A DNA stretch of 64,000 nt, taken from Paralithodes platypus. Taxonomy: Eukaryota; Arthropoda; Malacostraca; Decapoda; Lithodidae. Made by a program: the position numbers and the translations under genes. A model generated the notes under the pieces. The model did not search any database, was not told where the DNA came from, and saw only the letters and a list, made by a program, of their open reading frames with translations. Positions 33,701 to 45,720 of the stretch are shown here, one piece after another. The first letter of the stretch is position 1, and each line of letters begins with the position of its first letter. The DNA lies in contig CM064509.1 of NCBI GenBank assembly GCA_032716605.1, positions 49,114,230 to 49,178,229 on the forward strand. Reading direction: 5' to 3'.

Positions 33701-34760
33701 TGACATAACTGGTTCTTTTTCCTCCTGTCTGGAGTGGCAACAAGGTAATCTAAGTCTGACATTTTTTCTGCAATTTTATAAGGTCCAGTGTACTTCGCAG
33801 AGAGGGGGTTACCAACCAAAGGCAACAAAATTAATACCTCTTGTCCTACAGTGAACTTCCGGAGCCTCACTTTGCGATCATACCTGTCCTTCATCAAAGC
33901 TTGTGATTCTGTCAAATTTCTACCTGCCATCTCCAGACTCTTAAGCATGCGGTCACGGCTTTCAAGCACATACTTTTATAATGGACAAGGCTGCACAGTC
34001 CCCTCCCAAATTTCTTTCAGCATGTTAAGGGGGCCCCTGACACGGTGTCCAAAAATCAGCTTGTTTGGACTAAATCCCAGGCTCTCACCCGGTACCTCCC
34101 GAGCAGCAAACAGCACATAAGGCAATCCAAGATCCCAATCCATACCGTTGTCAGCACAATAACACCTGAGCATGCTTTTAAGTGTAGCATGCCACCGCTC
34201 AAGCACCCCTTGACTCTCAGGGTGATACGCTGACGATACTACTGCTCGTATCCCATGCTGTTGCATTGGTTGCTTGAACATGTTGGAGGTGAAATTAGAT
34301 CCCTGATCAGACTGAATCTCCTCCAGGTACCCATACCTTGAGAAGTACCACAACAAGTTACTGACTACCGTCTTAGCCATTCCATTTTTCATAGGGTATG
34401 CATCGGGGTATCTAGTGGCAACATCCATTATGGTTAAACAAAAATTATTTCCAGCCTTAGTGGCAGGGAGTGGACCAACCATGTCAACAATAATTTTACT
34501 AAAGGGTGGCCCAATCACAGGAATAGGGTGTAACGGAGCCTTAGGAATAACTTGGTTCGGTTTCCCGACACGTTGACAAATATCACATGAGTTTATCCAT
34601 GACTGCACATGAGACTTCATCCCCGGCCACCAAAACAATTACCCCAAAGCCGCCACCGTTTTTCTCACCCCTAGATGTCCTGCCAGTGGTATGTCATGCG
34701 CCAACCTCAGTAGGCTATCCCTGCACTCCCGTGGCACCACCAACTGGTCCACTATTCCGG
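33700..34760 (-). pseudogene. Element A integrase, upstream of RT
   Basis: The zinc-binding H-H-C-C region (HDIPLAGHLG, then CDICQRVG) spans about 34700-34560. The DDE core follows: DMVGPLP (first Asp, about 34490), QSDQGSNFTS (second Asp, about 34310) and ESQGVLERWH (Glu, about 34210). The C-terminal domain has the TGPYKI (GPY/F) motif at about 33780. Frame breaks are a frameshift near 34760, a stop at about 34640 just before LFWWPG, and a TAA at about 33970 between core and C-terminal domain. Element B has a stop two codons away from the last one. No chromodomain is seen. Position before RT is unlike standard Gypsy. Confidence 0.85.
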
Positions 34761-37201
34761 ACCCCATTTTGCCAACTACGTTTAGGGTCTTGAAAACGCC
34801 TATAGAGGATGCCTTCTAAATAAAACAAATCTCCTGGCTGTGCATCGCCATCCTCGTCGAGCTCTACAGCTCCATTAGCACACGTTTGGAGCTCAGGGTC
34901 CTCTAGTTGCAACCGACATATATCTGAGGGTGCCAAGCGATCTAACTGCTCCCGGAGCAATGCATGACCTTCCCCGATACTGGGCTGCTCCCTCTGTCTC
35001 TCTCGATGTACATAACGTTGCTGTCGTGGAGACTCGTCATGCCCAGCCTCGTCACTCTCGATGACAGGCCCAGGGGCTACTCCAGAATAAAGTAATGCTG
35101 CTAATACTGAATCACCCAGGAGAGCCGCCGAGTCAAAACTCTTAAAACCAACTCCAGCTTTAGCCTCCTCCTGTTGATCGTTCCTCCGCTGGTCTGAAGA
35201 CGGAGGACTAGGCTGTGACACTTTAGCTGCCCGAGCTCGGGTGACAACACACGCCATGGGTTGTGTCTGGCACCGCTCGACCCACTCTTGCTCTTCCCTA
35301 CTCACGTCGGCCGGCCTCTCGGCAACGACTAAGGGTAGAACCTCAGAAGCGGGCATTGCAAAGTCGTTGCCGAGAAGAAGGTCGACGCCCTCCACTGGCA
35401 GTTTCTCCACAATCCCGACATCCAATTCACGTGCCACACCATCCACCTCCAACTCCAACCGCACCAGCGGGTATGACCGAGTTGCATTAATACCCTGCAC
35501 CACTACCACCCGAGCCGCGTTTATAGGGTAGCCAGTCAAGTTTTTCATCAGAGTCTGGGAAGCACCTGTATCACGCAAGACCTCTACTCCATGCTTGCGC
35601 CCCGCCCACATCACGCAACCCCGCCCTCTATGGTCGCAAAAAACATCCTGAGCAGGGTTCGAGCCTCCCAGGTGCTTCTGCATTGGCTGTGCCTCAGCCT
35701 CTGACGAACTGCCCCGGGCAAACTCAGATGACTTCGCAGACACACCAATGTTGCAGGCCGAAGACACAGCTGCTGTAGGTGGTTTGGTAGGACAGACTCT
35801 TGCAAAGTGCCCCTTTTTATGACAATGATAACACTCCAACTCCCCTTTGGGCTTCCCTTGGTACTGGGAAGGGCCCGGCCCCTTCTTAAATGGGACGGTG
35901 CTAGTCTTGTGGTCAGTCTTGGTATCATGGCTCTTGTACTTGTTTGCATAAGGTATATCACTAACTCGGGGTGGTGGGGCATCACGCCCCTTGTTACCTG
36001 CCTCACTATGCTGGGCAGACCCGCACCCACGAATTAGTGATAGCCGGAGGTCAGCCATCTCAGCTGCCTCCTGTAGAGTTTTTGGGTTCTTTTCTTTAAT
36101 AGTTAAAGTCATTTCTGCACCAGTAGACTTATAAAACTGCTCGAGCAGAAACAGCTCAGTCAACTGTTCTGCCGTCTCATCTTTCTCAGAACGTGTCCAG
36201 TTTTTAAGTGCATCTTTTAAGTCCCGGGCATGTTCAAGAAAGGTCGCCTCCCTAGTCTTTGTAACACCCCGAAACTTCAATCGATATGTTTCCGGTTGCA
36301 ACTCGTATGCCCGTAGGACAGCTCTCTTCAATTCTGGGTAGTCAATGCAAGACTCTAAAGGCAGTGCATCATAAGCCTTCAGACCCTTACCCGTAAGTCT
36401 TGAGGAGACTAGAGCTGCCCACTTCTCTTCAGGCCAATTATGCTCCCTACACTTCTTCTCAAAACGATTAAAAAATTCTGTGACTTCAGTTTCACTAAAT
36501 ACCGGCACTAATTTGACTAATTGGGCCAAGGACTGTTCTCTTACTTGGCCCTCACGGCCCATCCGAGTCCCTGTCGACTCTGCAAGAGTCTTATCTAAAT
36601 CTAATTTAGCACAATATTTCTCCGAGTCGTACCTAAGCTCAGCCTCATGCCTCCTAACCTCAATCTCCTGCCTCCTGGTCTCATTCTCCTGCTTCCTAGC
36701 CTCAATCTTAGCAAGCTCAAGTCTAAATACCATATCTGGAGACAGGCAGGAAGAGGGAGCTGCCACTACTGAAGGAGGGGGGGCAAAAACTGGGGAACCA
36801 CCATGTGCACCACCCGAGGGCACTCCTATCTGCCAATTCTCATCCCTCTGTGGGAGAGTGCTAACCTCCGGTAACTGAGTGGACGGCACTGTGGGAGTCG
36901 AGTGAGAGGGGATCTGGGGAGGAAACCCCCCAAACGCCCTCTCCTCCGAAACCCCATGTCGCCCACGCAACACCCAGGAAATCAGCTCCCACTTGGACAT
37001 CCATACTACATTGGAAATGCCCAAAACCTTGGCTATCAGGTGCAAGCCACAAACATCCACCCCAGTCAGCCTCTCCTCAGTCACATGGTACCGCTTACTC
37101 ACAAAAACTCTAGCATCCTCCTCACTGGTTACTAACGGCACACCTTCAAATGGCATCTCTCGCTCATCGTCAGTGCTAATGCACGACATACTGAAGTCCA
37201 C
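34760..37201 (-). pseudogene. Element A Gag-protease
   Basis: One frame of more than 800 codons starts with ATG at 37201. Residues 1-90 form an N-terminal module, then comes a proline-rich linker. Residues 160-210 are charged and probably coiled (KIEARKQENETRRQEIE). Residues 225-390 form a helical SCAN-like Gag domain (FFNRFEKKCREHNWPEEKW, LRAYELQPETYRLKFRG). A CCHC zinc knuckle lies at about residues 455-470 (CYHCHKKGHFARVC), and a retroviral-type protease with LRDTGASQTLM at about residue 540. Gag and protease share one frame with no shift. The frame leaves the true path near 34760, at the start of integrase. Called pseudogene because the polyprotein downstream is broken; the Gag-PR part itself looks intact. 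Confidence 0.8.
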
Positions 37202-37382
37202 AAAAAAATTCTCGAGACAAAAGTGTTAAACTTCCTATGCAAGCACTAATTACTAAATTAACTGGAGTCTCTTAAATGCTTTACTAATTGCCATACAAAA
37301 AAAATATTCTTCAATATGCACGCTAAAATACAAACAAACAAATCTTGTACAACTCTGCAAAAATGTATACTGTTCACAAAAT

Positions 37383-37401
37383 CCTAAGCAAGGTCGCCAT
37401 T
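37383..37401 (-). other. Putative primer-binding site of element A
   Basis: On minus AATGGCGACCTTGCTTAGG follows the 5' LTR end directly. Element B has AATGGCGACTTATCATAGG at the same place. The shared TGGCGAC core 2 nt after the LTR fits a tRNA primer site. The tRNA was not identified. Confidence 0.5.
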
Positions 37402-37875
37402 TGTTATGAACTGGCACTCGGGTACACAAGGGCTCTCAATCAGGACTCGAATACGGCTCGCTGCCACAACGGAAACACACGATACTGCCAGCCGAACAAA
37501 AAACACCAATACCCTCCAGAGTTCAATCTGCTATACCGGGGTATACAAGAACTAGGTACTAGTGTTCAACAACGGACTAATAAAGAGACAGGAATTATCT
37601 AGTCTGGTCAACAATCAAACAAAGAAGTAAGAAACAACAACACCAAAGAATAGTGTTGGCCGAAGCCGAAGTAATCCACCCTTGACTAAGAACTTAAGAA
37701 GTCCTCCACCCTCTACTTCGGATCGGCACTATTACGTTACGTTAATTAATAGTCCTTAAGCATCGAGCAAGGAATCTTCTGAAAAAAGTTAGATGCTTCT
37801 CGGATGCTCGTAAGAAGTACGTATCGGATTTTGAACAGTAATTCAATAAGCAAAAACACTGGCAATTAAATCCTA

Positions 37876-38363
37876 TTAACACCTTACGAGCGGCCTATGC
37901 GGTTTATTTATGTGTACCGCACAGCGGGGTGTTTTTAGCCAAAATAGGGCTGTTTACGTGATCATTTTCATGCCTAAATAAGACCCAGAACGTAAAACAA
38001 GTACCTATCCCTGAAAGGGCATAAACAGAGCTTTCGAATGACACCATAACGATCCTTGTATGATGGATAGTTTTCTTGCAATAACCGTGCAACGCGAGTG
38101 CAAAAAGCAGGTAATTCGGTACTTTCAGTACATAATTGAGTATGTAGCGAGTGAGAGAGGGAGGAGGGAGCTGAGATTTGTGTCAGTAGGTTCGCCGCGG
38201 TGGTCTGGAGCAGTCATACGCTCGCTAGTCTCCTGCCACCACTTGTCTCTCTCTCTCAGCCACATTACGTGCTGAAATTGCCACTCGAGTTATGTCGAGC
38301 GCCGCCACATAGTCCAGCTTTTTTTAACTCGACTTATGTTGCTCGCCGCTAAATAAGGGTTAA
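37876..38363 (+). mobile_element. TTAA-flanked MITE, family 2, copy b
   Basis: 488 bp including TTAA on both sides, near-identical to copies a and c. Inserted in the 5' LTR of element A. The other LTR lacks it. Confidence 0.9.
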
Positions 38364-38367
38364 AGGT

Positions 38368-38855
38368 TTAACACCTTACGAGCGGCCTATGCGGTTTATT
38401 TATGTGTACCGCACAGCGGGGTGTTTTTAGCCAAAATAGGGCTGTTTACGTGATCATTTTCATGCCTAAATAAGACCCAGAACGTAAAACAAGTACCTAT
38501 CCCTGAAAGGGCATAAACAGAGCTTTCGAATGACACCATAACGATCCTTGTATGATGGATAATTTTCTTGCAATAACCGTGCAACGTGAGTGCAAAAAGC
38601 AGGTAATTCGGTACTTTCGGTACATAATTGAGTATGTAGCGAGTGAGAGAGGGAGGAGGGAGCTGAGATTTGTGTCAGTAGGTTCGCCGCGGTGGTCTGG
38701 AGCAGTCATACGCTCGCTAGTCTCCTGCCACCACTTGTCTCTCTCTCTCAGCCACATTACGTGCTGAAATTGCCACTCGAGTTATGTCGAGCGCCGCCAC
38801 ATAGTCCAGCTTTATTTAACTCGACTTAAGTGGTGGGCCGCTTTTTAAGGGTTAA
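38368..38855 (+). mobile_element. TTAA-flanked MITE, family 2, copy c
   Basis: Same orientation as copy b, separated from it by only AGGT. Its target TTAA is the one in GGTTTAAATTGG of the empty LTR. Its last 25 bp differ somewhat from the others (GACTTAAGTGGTGGGCCGC). Confidence 0.9.
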
Positions 38856-41155
38856 ATTGGCATAAGAATAATTAAAAAGAATATGCAATAGTAAATGGCA
38901 AACATTAAAAAGAAGTACTCCGCAAATGCAACGGCAATAGCCTACTCGGATTGTGCTCGTGGGCCACTAATCACTAAAGTAGCCAAGCGTGCAACACATG
39001 AAATCAATAGTGCATAAACAATATCATACATAAGGAAAGCTTCAATACTATTCTGTATCTACTAATCGAGTAAAGTCTAGCTGGGGTACTGTGGGCAAAA
39101 GGTAGCAGTGACTGAGCAAAAACGGCTCGTAGCCTAGCGAAGTCCTCACAACTGTTTAAAGTATTACGTTAACACTAACAAGTGCACTTTGAGAAATCCA
39201 GATCCCTTGTATCTGGTTTTCTCCCGGCTCCTTGACAAAGTAAAAACAAACTGTTAATAAAATACAGGGTGGTTAGGCTCTTGCCCTCACGCACTGTAAA
39301 TTATTAACTCAACACAGTCAGCCGCGAAGACAACCTAGGCTTCACTGAACCGAAACGAGTATGCAGGTTTATCGCTTAACCACTGCATCAAACAACAACT
39401 CGTAACACAGAAAAGCCTTACCCCAGACTAGCATTACCTAGACTAGCAGAAAACAGGAATAATAATAATAACACACAGGGAAATGCATATACAAGTGCAA
39501 CAAACATAAATCAATCCTATTCTAAGTTAACCCTTCCAAAATAGGCTATCTAATAGGCAAGTATCTAGTGAGAAATCAAGCGATAATACGTTGGCTGACT
39601 AGCTCTGCACCAACGGGACCATGGAAGTTAAACAGGCAGGGAAAAGAGGAGATAAGAATGTAAGGTAGTAGAGAAAGTTCACATCAGTCAGAAGAATATA
39701 TATAGTTAGCAAGGGAAATGAGAAGTCGCTCTGCCTAATGAGTTCTGATGAAAAAATGGCTAGACTTCCCTTTTTATACCCGGCCCTCTAGTGAGCCCAA
39801 CGTGAACTACTAAGGACCGCCCACTGACAATCATTACGTAATTTCTCTCTCTCCTCTGGGATAGACAAAGGCTCCCCTAGCACTGAGGGGAGGGGGAGGG
39901 GGGAGTGCTAGTGAGTTAGGCCCACCTCCCACATGGCGCACCCACTGACCCCCAACTGTGGCTGCTGCTTCTCCCATCATTACAAATAAGTTTTACACAC
40001 AATACTTATAACTAATGATATAAAATAGAACTCGTTGACTCAGATGAAAACAAAATACATATTCATATTACTTATAGTACAACGGCTCACATGAACTAAG
40101 TTAGGAAACTCTACATAGACTACAGCCAAAGTTCCTGCCCTGACGATCCTAGCGAGAGTGGGGCATGACTAGGCGTTCTGTACAGCATGCTCACACTGGA
40201 CATGCGTCACAACTGTACCTCCAGCCCCATCCATTCATACGCAGATGACTCTACCTTGCACTAATCAATTAGTTTTCCAGAATGGCCCAGCCAGCAATCC
40301 CTCAAAAACAAACATAATGATGCCATAGAACACTTATCTTCTGATCTAACTACTATTTTCACTTGGGGCAGAGAAAACCTTGTTGCTTTTAATGCTTCCA
40401 AAACCCAATTAATCCATTTATCTACGTATCCGAAACTCCCAGAGGACTATCCCTTATTCTTCAACAATACAAAAATGAATCCTTCATCTTCTCTCAATAT
40501 TCTTGGTGTCTATTTTTCTTTTGCTCTCACTTAGAAGGATCATAATACCAGTCTTGCTAAGGCAGCCTCCCAGAAGCTGGGTGTGCTCAACTGCCTCAAG
40601 GGGTTATTTACCCCTACACAGCATCTTGCACTTTACAGGGGCATGGTGCGTCCTTGTATTGAGTATTGTTCACATATGTGGAGAGGATCCTCTCACTCCG
40701 CACTCCTAGACAAAGTAGAAATGAAGGCCTTTCGTATCATTAACTCCTGTCCACTCACCAACTCTCTGCAATCTCTCTCTGTCCGCCGCAATGTTGCATC
40801 TCTCTCGCTATTTTATCACCATTATAATAATCAGTGTTCCTCAGAGCTCTCCCTGTGTATACCATCTCCTCTACGTATGGTATGTGATACCCGTCTTGCA
40901 ACACAATCCCACCCCTACTATGTTCAACTCTCCAACCCAAAGAGGGAAACGTTACTCTCAGACATTCTTCTATTCAACAGCTGAGCTCTGGAACTCTCTC
41001 CTAGAATCAGTCTTTCCCTTTTCCTATGATTTATATTGCTTCAAACTTTGTGTCCAGGCATTTTGGCTCGAATGTCCCTTGATTTTGGCCCTGTCACTCT
41101 TTCAACTCTGGGGGAAGCACTCGCTACTGGCAGTTCTGCCTTTTGCCACCCTCAC

Positions 41156-41530
41156 TCACATAGAAAAACTAAAAATATATGTGAGATCAGGGGTACTATG
41201 TCCGGCTACCAGGGACATGGCCTTTCCCAGGTGAGTTAACAGAACAGCATTTTTTTCTCTGTCTGTTTGATACGCCAGGTTGAATACTGGGTTGACCATA
41301 TCCAAATATGTCCTGATGTCATACGTGTCTGCCTCATACTTAGGTATGGGAATGTGAGAATGATTAGACATGATGACTTTATATTAAAAAAACGCTCTAT
41401 TTCCTTTGATTTTGTGCCTAATGGCCTCTTCCTCCCGAATCAAGAACCACCGTCTGCCGCCAGTGTTCTACCTGGTTTTTACTGGGGTTGTATTGACTTT
41501 ATAGGTAGGTTCCTACTTGACTGAAGAAGA
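41156..41530 (-). pseudogene. Gag N-terminus and leader of a Gypsy C-type element, inverted
   Basis: On minus a frame starting at 41371 reads MSNHSHIPIPKYEADTYDIR, then YLDMVNPVF and KNAVLLTHLGKAMSLVAG. This is a retrotransposon Gag-like opening (PKYEAD...DIRxYL...LG.A). It is cut off at about 41160 by the LINE 3' end. Upstream on minus (41372-41530) is a non-coding leader with ACTGGCGGCAGACGGTGG, which could hold a primer-binding site. The LTR fragment follows at 41525-41800. The C-family pol starts on the opposite strand right after. Confidence 0.6.
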
Positions 41531-41800
41531 TGAGAACACACAAGAACACAAACACAGAGGTAATATAGGATAATACAACACAGAGTACAAACAAAGGTTA
41601 TTCTTATTCACACAAAATCATATGGTTAGAGGTGTAATGGTACATAAGACAGGGATAGGTTTCAATTAGCAGCACGATCGAGGATCCTCTAGGTGTCTCA
41701 AGGGGAAGACATAGGCAGGTTCTGAAGATCTGTGAAGAAGTTGCTGCCTCGTATTCCCTACGACGTCCTGGTCCGTGGGGATGGTCCTGTAAATACATAA
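41525..41800 (-). repeat. C-family LTR end, inverted relative to element C
   Basis: On minus ACGGACCAGGACGTCGTAGGG to ATAACCTTTGTTTGT matches 47221-47345 on plus (the downstream LTR of element C). There is one internal length difference of about 45 bp. This copy extends about 70 bp further at its end. Confidence 0.8.
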
Positions 41801-41879
41801 ATAACAAACCGAGCCCGGATACTGACAAAACACGCCCCCTCACAACCGCCACCACGATATCAAGCCACAGCTCACCTAC

Positions 41880-44800
41880 CACCTAATGTATCACATCACA
41901 GAAATCACGCTCACCTGCTTCATTCACCATAGTGGCCCCAGCAGTCACAACTCAGGTCATGCACATTCCGGCGGCTCAACATCAACAATGGGTACCATTA
42001 TGTCACACATCTGACGTTTCTATGATTTTCACACCACAAATGGATCAACCCAGGGCAAATAGATGCAGAGTTCAACTGGCCCTTATATCTCCTCATCACC
42101 ACGGTGCCCTGATTGCTAATATCACTGATGAGCCCCTCACCTTACCCAAGGGCCTCATCATAGGCGACCTAGAAACCTTCGACGTTGAACTCTCTCCTTC
42201 ACCTACCATCACGCATCAGCCTGTACTCCTCACCATTCCTGAGGACTTAACCAGCACCCAACATCAACAATTCCTGGAAATCCTCTATGACTTCACGGAC
42301 GTCTTCGCCCAAAGCCCGGCTGAGATCGGACAAACGAGGGCGTTGGAAAATTCGATCCACACCACAGGACCTTCCTCCCATCCGTCAACCCTCCAAAAGG
42401 AAGAACCCCTTGCAAAGGCAAGAAGAGGAATGCCAAGTGCAGGAAATGTTGGACTCAGGAATAGCCAGACCTTCAGTCAGTTCATGGTCATCCCCCGTCG
42501 TGTTGGTCAAGAAAAAGGACGGGTCCACATGATTATGCGTGGACTATCGTCACCTTAACAACGCCACAATAAAAGACGCCATGCCCTTACCCAAGATAGA
42601 CGACTCCCTTGACTCCTTACATGGCTCTAAATGGTTCACCACTCTGGACCTGCAGGCTGGATACTGGCAGGTGCCCATCCAGAAAGTACACCAATAAAAG
42701 ACGGTGTTCTCAACCAGTGGGGGAAACCTGTACAAGATTAACGTACTTCCCTTCGGTCTCTGCACTGGGCCAGCCACATTTTCGCACCTGATTGAGTCCA
42801 TCCTCAAAGTTCTCATCTGTGAGATCTGCCTGGCGTACCTGGATGACGTGATTGTCTACGGAAAAGCATGGGAGGAACACCTACAAAGACTACGGCAGGT
42901 GCTAGAATGGATATGAGCAGCCGAACTTAAGCTAAAACCCACGAAATGTTTGGTAGTACCTCCGTCGAGTTCCTAGGTCATGTCATCTCGGCCGAAGGCA
43001 TCTCACCCAACCCTAAAAAAAGAGTCCATCATCGCAGCACAAACACCCTCTCGCACTGTCAAGGGCGGTCCGTTTGTTCCTGGGACTCGCCACATACTAC
43101 CAGAGATTCGTGTAGATTTTTGAAGCCATCGCACGCCCTCTTCACGAACTCACCGAGGACGAACCGTCCAAAGGGACCAAGGAAAGGGACCAAGCTTTAA
43201 ATTCACTCAAATAACACCTCATTTAAGCCCTTACAGTAGCCTTTCCGGATTATACTCAACCCTACCGCCTGTATACCGACGTGTCCCTCTACGCAATAGG
43301 TGCTGTTCTCGCTCAGGTACAGGACGAACGGGAACATATAATAGCCTGCGCCAGTGCCACTCTGAACGCTGCCCAACGTAACTATGCTGCCACCAAAAGA
43401 GAGTGCCTAGGGGTCATCTGGGCCTTAAATAATTTCTGGTCTTTTCTCATGGGAACCAAGGTTGACATAATTACTGATCATCAATCCCTTCAGTGGTTAC
43501 GGCGATCAGAAACGACCTGTGCCCTCCTCGTCTGCTGGCTGGAAACCTTTGACGAATTCGATTTCCTGATCCATTACAGGCCCAGGAAGTTGCATACTAA
43601 CGTCGATGCCCTCTCCTGCCAACCAGTAACAGGACCAGAAATAAATAGCATAGTCACCCCATCAACTACATCACAGAAAACGTGACCGGACCTGTGCAAA
43701 GACATCAACACACCTTCTCTCCTAACATCATGGCTGACTAAGATAAAACCTAAATGGATCCCAAAAGACGTTTTCTATCATTTACATCGAATAGGCGAAC
43801 AACTCTACACTGATTCCGACCACATAGCTGTCGACCCCCACACCGCCCAAGACATTTTCCTCATCATACACGAGGGATACTGAATCCACCTAGGGCAAAC
43901 AAAGATGCTACAAGTGTTCCAACAGGTGTATTGGAGCACCAACCCTTCCACCATAGCCAAAAAAGTTGCTGAAGCTTGCAGGCCCTACAGCATGGGTAAA
44001 GACAGGACCAGAACCCCTGAACCATCAGGAAAATTAACCGCCATACAATAATGGCAGATCCTGTCCTTGGACGTGATGGGTTCCTTTCCCCCCATAAAGG
44101 GCAAGAGATTCGTCGTCAGTTTTGTCGACGTATACTTCCTCTTCGTGATCGCCTGCCCTGTAAAATAACAGTGCCTCTACAGTAGCAGAAGTTCTCGCCA
44201 GCGAAGTATTTGCCAACTTCCGTCTCCCCGCAGTACTCTTCTCCGACAACGACCCTGAATTCTCTGGAAAAGTGTGGGAACAATTTTCACAACTCTGTGG
44301 CATCAAGGTGTCACACTTGTCCCCCTACTGGCCACAATGGAACTCGGTTTGCAGGAGGAGTTACAAAACTATAAACAACCAGATCCGGACACGCCCCATC
44401 GCTCTACAAGCCCAAGACTGGACAGCCCAACTAAAAATGATACAGTGGGGGATGAACACTTGCCCCCGAGAAGACGGCATCACACCCCATGAGAGGTTGT
44501 ATGGTGTAGCACCCTTACTGCTACCCTTCCGGAAATTGTCAAACATACCAACCTCCTCCACAATCTCCACCGACCCTCTACAACACCTAAAGAACATCCT
44601 ACATACTGCCCAAGTTTGCCAGGACACAACCACCTCCTCAGAACCCTTACGCCATGGGCAACCAAGTGATGGTATCTAAATTACCCATATCTAACAAGCT
44701 GGGCCCCAGGTACGTCGGACCTTACAAAATAACCAAGGTCCCCAATCCGTATCATAATTATTATCGTGAATTATCACGTCAAATTCCTGGTTTACCGAAA

Positions 44801-44920
44801 TCGTTACGTGTGGATTCACTGTCCTCTGATTATGGACGGGGAGAAGGTCACACCCACAGAGATGCCCCCCACAAAAACCACGCCCCAGCTCGATCTATCT
44901 CGTCAACGCCCTCGCCGTGA
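41880..44920 (+). pseudogene. Gypsy element C pol: RT-RNase H-integrase, degraded
   Basis: Order is the standard one. A post-protease segment (LPKGLIIGDLE, about 42155) is followed by RT: SSPVVLVKKKDG (42490), FTTLDLQAGYWQVP (42640), LPFGLCTGPATFSHL (42750) and the catalytic YLDDVIVYG (42838). RNase H has TDVSLYAIGAVLAQ (43278) and TDHQSLQWL (43475). Integrase remnants are HLGQTKMLQVF (43890), LSLDVMGSFPP (44070) and scattered parts to 44680. GPRYVGPYKITK (44705) marks the C-terminal GPY motif. Stops and frameshifts recur every 100-400 bp (42696, 42916, 43200 and more). Gag and protease are missing on this strand. Confidence 0.8.
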
Positions 44921-45720
44921 GTTTCATATTGCACCTCCTTCTCTATCATCATCTCAACCTTCACGGCCCCCTCCTTCACCACCTTTATTACCCTCAATTT
45001 CACCCCCTTCACCCCTACCTCCTTCCATTCAATCTTGTCAATGCTCTTCCACTTACTCTCTTCCTCGATGTCTTCCGCATTCTTCAGCTCCCACACGGCA
45101 TAAGTATTCTTTTCGCCCTCTCTCTCAACTTACTCGGCGAGCCCTAAGCCGATGCCCTTCAATCACTACACCCCCCAGATCAAAACACCCTCAATCCTTC
45201 TCTAACCGCAGACCCCCCCCTCATCATCTTCGCCACCCCCTTCTTCAGTACCACCTTGCTCACCTCTCCATCCCCACCTTCTACACCTTCTTCCACCTGC
45301 AGGCAAATTCCTGTCGTCTCCGCACCTTCTTCGTCAGCACCCTTTACCTCTTCCCCCCTTTGCTATCCCATCTTCTCGTTCCTCCACTCTGCCCCTATCC
45401 ATCCAGCATGTCTCCTAACCCGCAAAAGTCTTCCATTTCCGACCCCATTTCCCTCTCACCTTCTATCTCTCCAACCCCCTCACCCTGCACTACCAATCCT
45501 AGACCTACCCCCACAACCCCCCCTCCTACCCTTCCCTTCCCCGCCCTACCTCCGCCTCGCCTTCCTACCGTCCCGTTATCACCTGCCTCCTCTTTTCACC
45601 CCTCACCTGTTCGCGCAAGATCTGTCCGTCTCAAAATACCCTACTCGTTTTTCCCTAACTCCTACACCATCTTCAAGCTGTCCACCTTCTCCTCTACTTG
45701 CACATTCTTTTAAATCATCT
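44921..45720 (+). repeat. C/T-rich low-complexity tract downstream of element C integrase
   Basis: About 800 bp of strongly C+T-biased plus strand. Two overlapping frames (44766-45713 and 45256-45774) are open because of this bias and give proline/serine/leucine-rich sequence with no domain. Lies between integrase and the 3' region of element C. Coding by a third ORF cannot be excluded but composition alone explains the openness. Confidence 0.6.

Larger units (their letters stand above)
29868..40211 (-). mobile_element. Gypsy element A: complete, both LTRs, INT-before-RT order
   Basis: LTRs are at 29868-31725 and 37402-40211. The right one is longer because of two MITEs. Each reads TGTTAYGAAC to CGTCACA on plus, so TG...CA ends. 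The 4-bp duplication ACTG flanks the element (29864-29867 and 40212-40215). The coding region on minus gives Gag-PR-INT-RT-RNase H. About ten differences over about 1.85 kb separate the LTRs (near 99.4% identity by eye), indicating recent insertion. Even so the coding region has two stops and at least three frameshifts. Confidence 0.9.
37402..40211 (-). repeat. Element A 5' LTR carrying two MITEs
   Basis: Same LTR as 29868-31725 plus 968 bp of MITE sequence (copies b and c). A 14-bp segment present in the left LTR (about 29951-29964) is absent here. TATA box on minus at 39769-39778 (TATAAAAAGG). Confidence 0.9.
29755..41165 (+). mobile_element. LINE-3-family copy split by Gypsy element A
   Basis: The left piece, 29755-29867, encodes the RT stretch ending LIFINYLLNC-like. 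The right piece, 40212-41165, continues with IHSYADDS-like codons at 40230, then FNASKTQLIHLS near 40390, SELSLCIPSPLR and YSTAELWNSLLESVFP to an A-rich tail. Removing element A and one copy of ACTG joins the two pieces in one frame, as in the uninterrupted LINE-3 copy at 25340-25310. The piece has a few stops and frame changes of its own. Confidence 0.85.

Noticed and set aside
44766..45713. 315-codon open frame, a possible envelope or third ORF of element C
   Set aside because: Proline/serine/leucine-rich with no domain. The plus strand is C+T-rich, which removes stops. Overlapping frames are open too.
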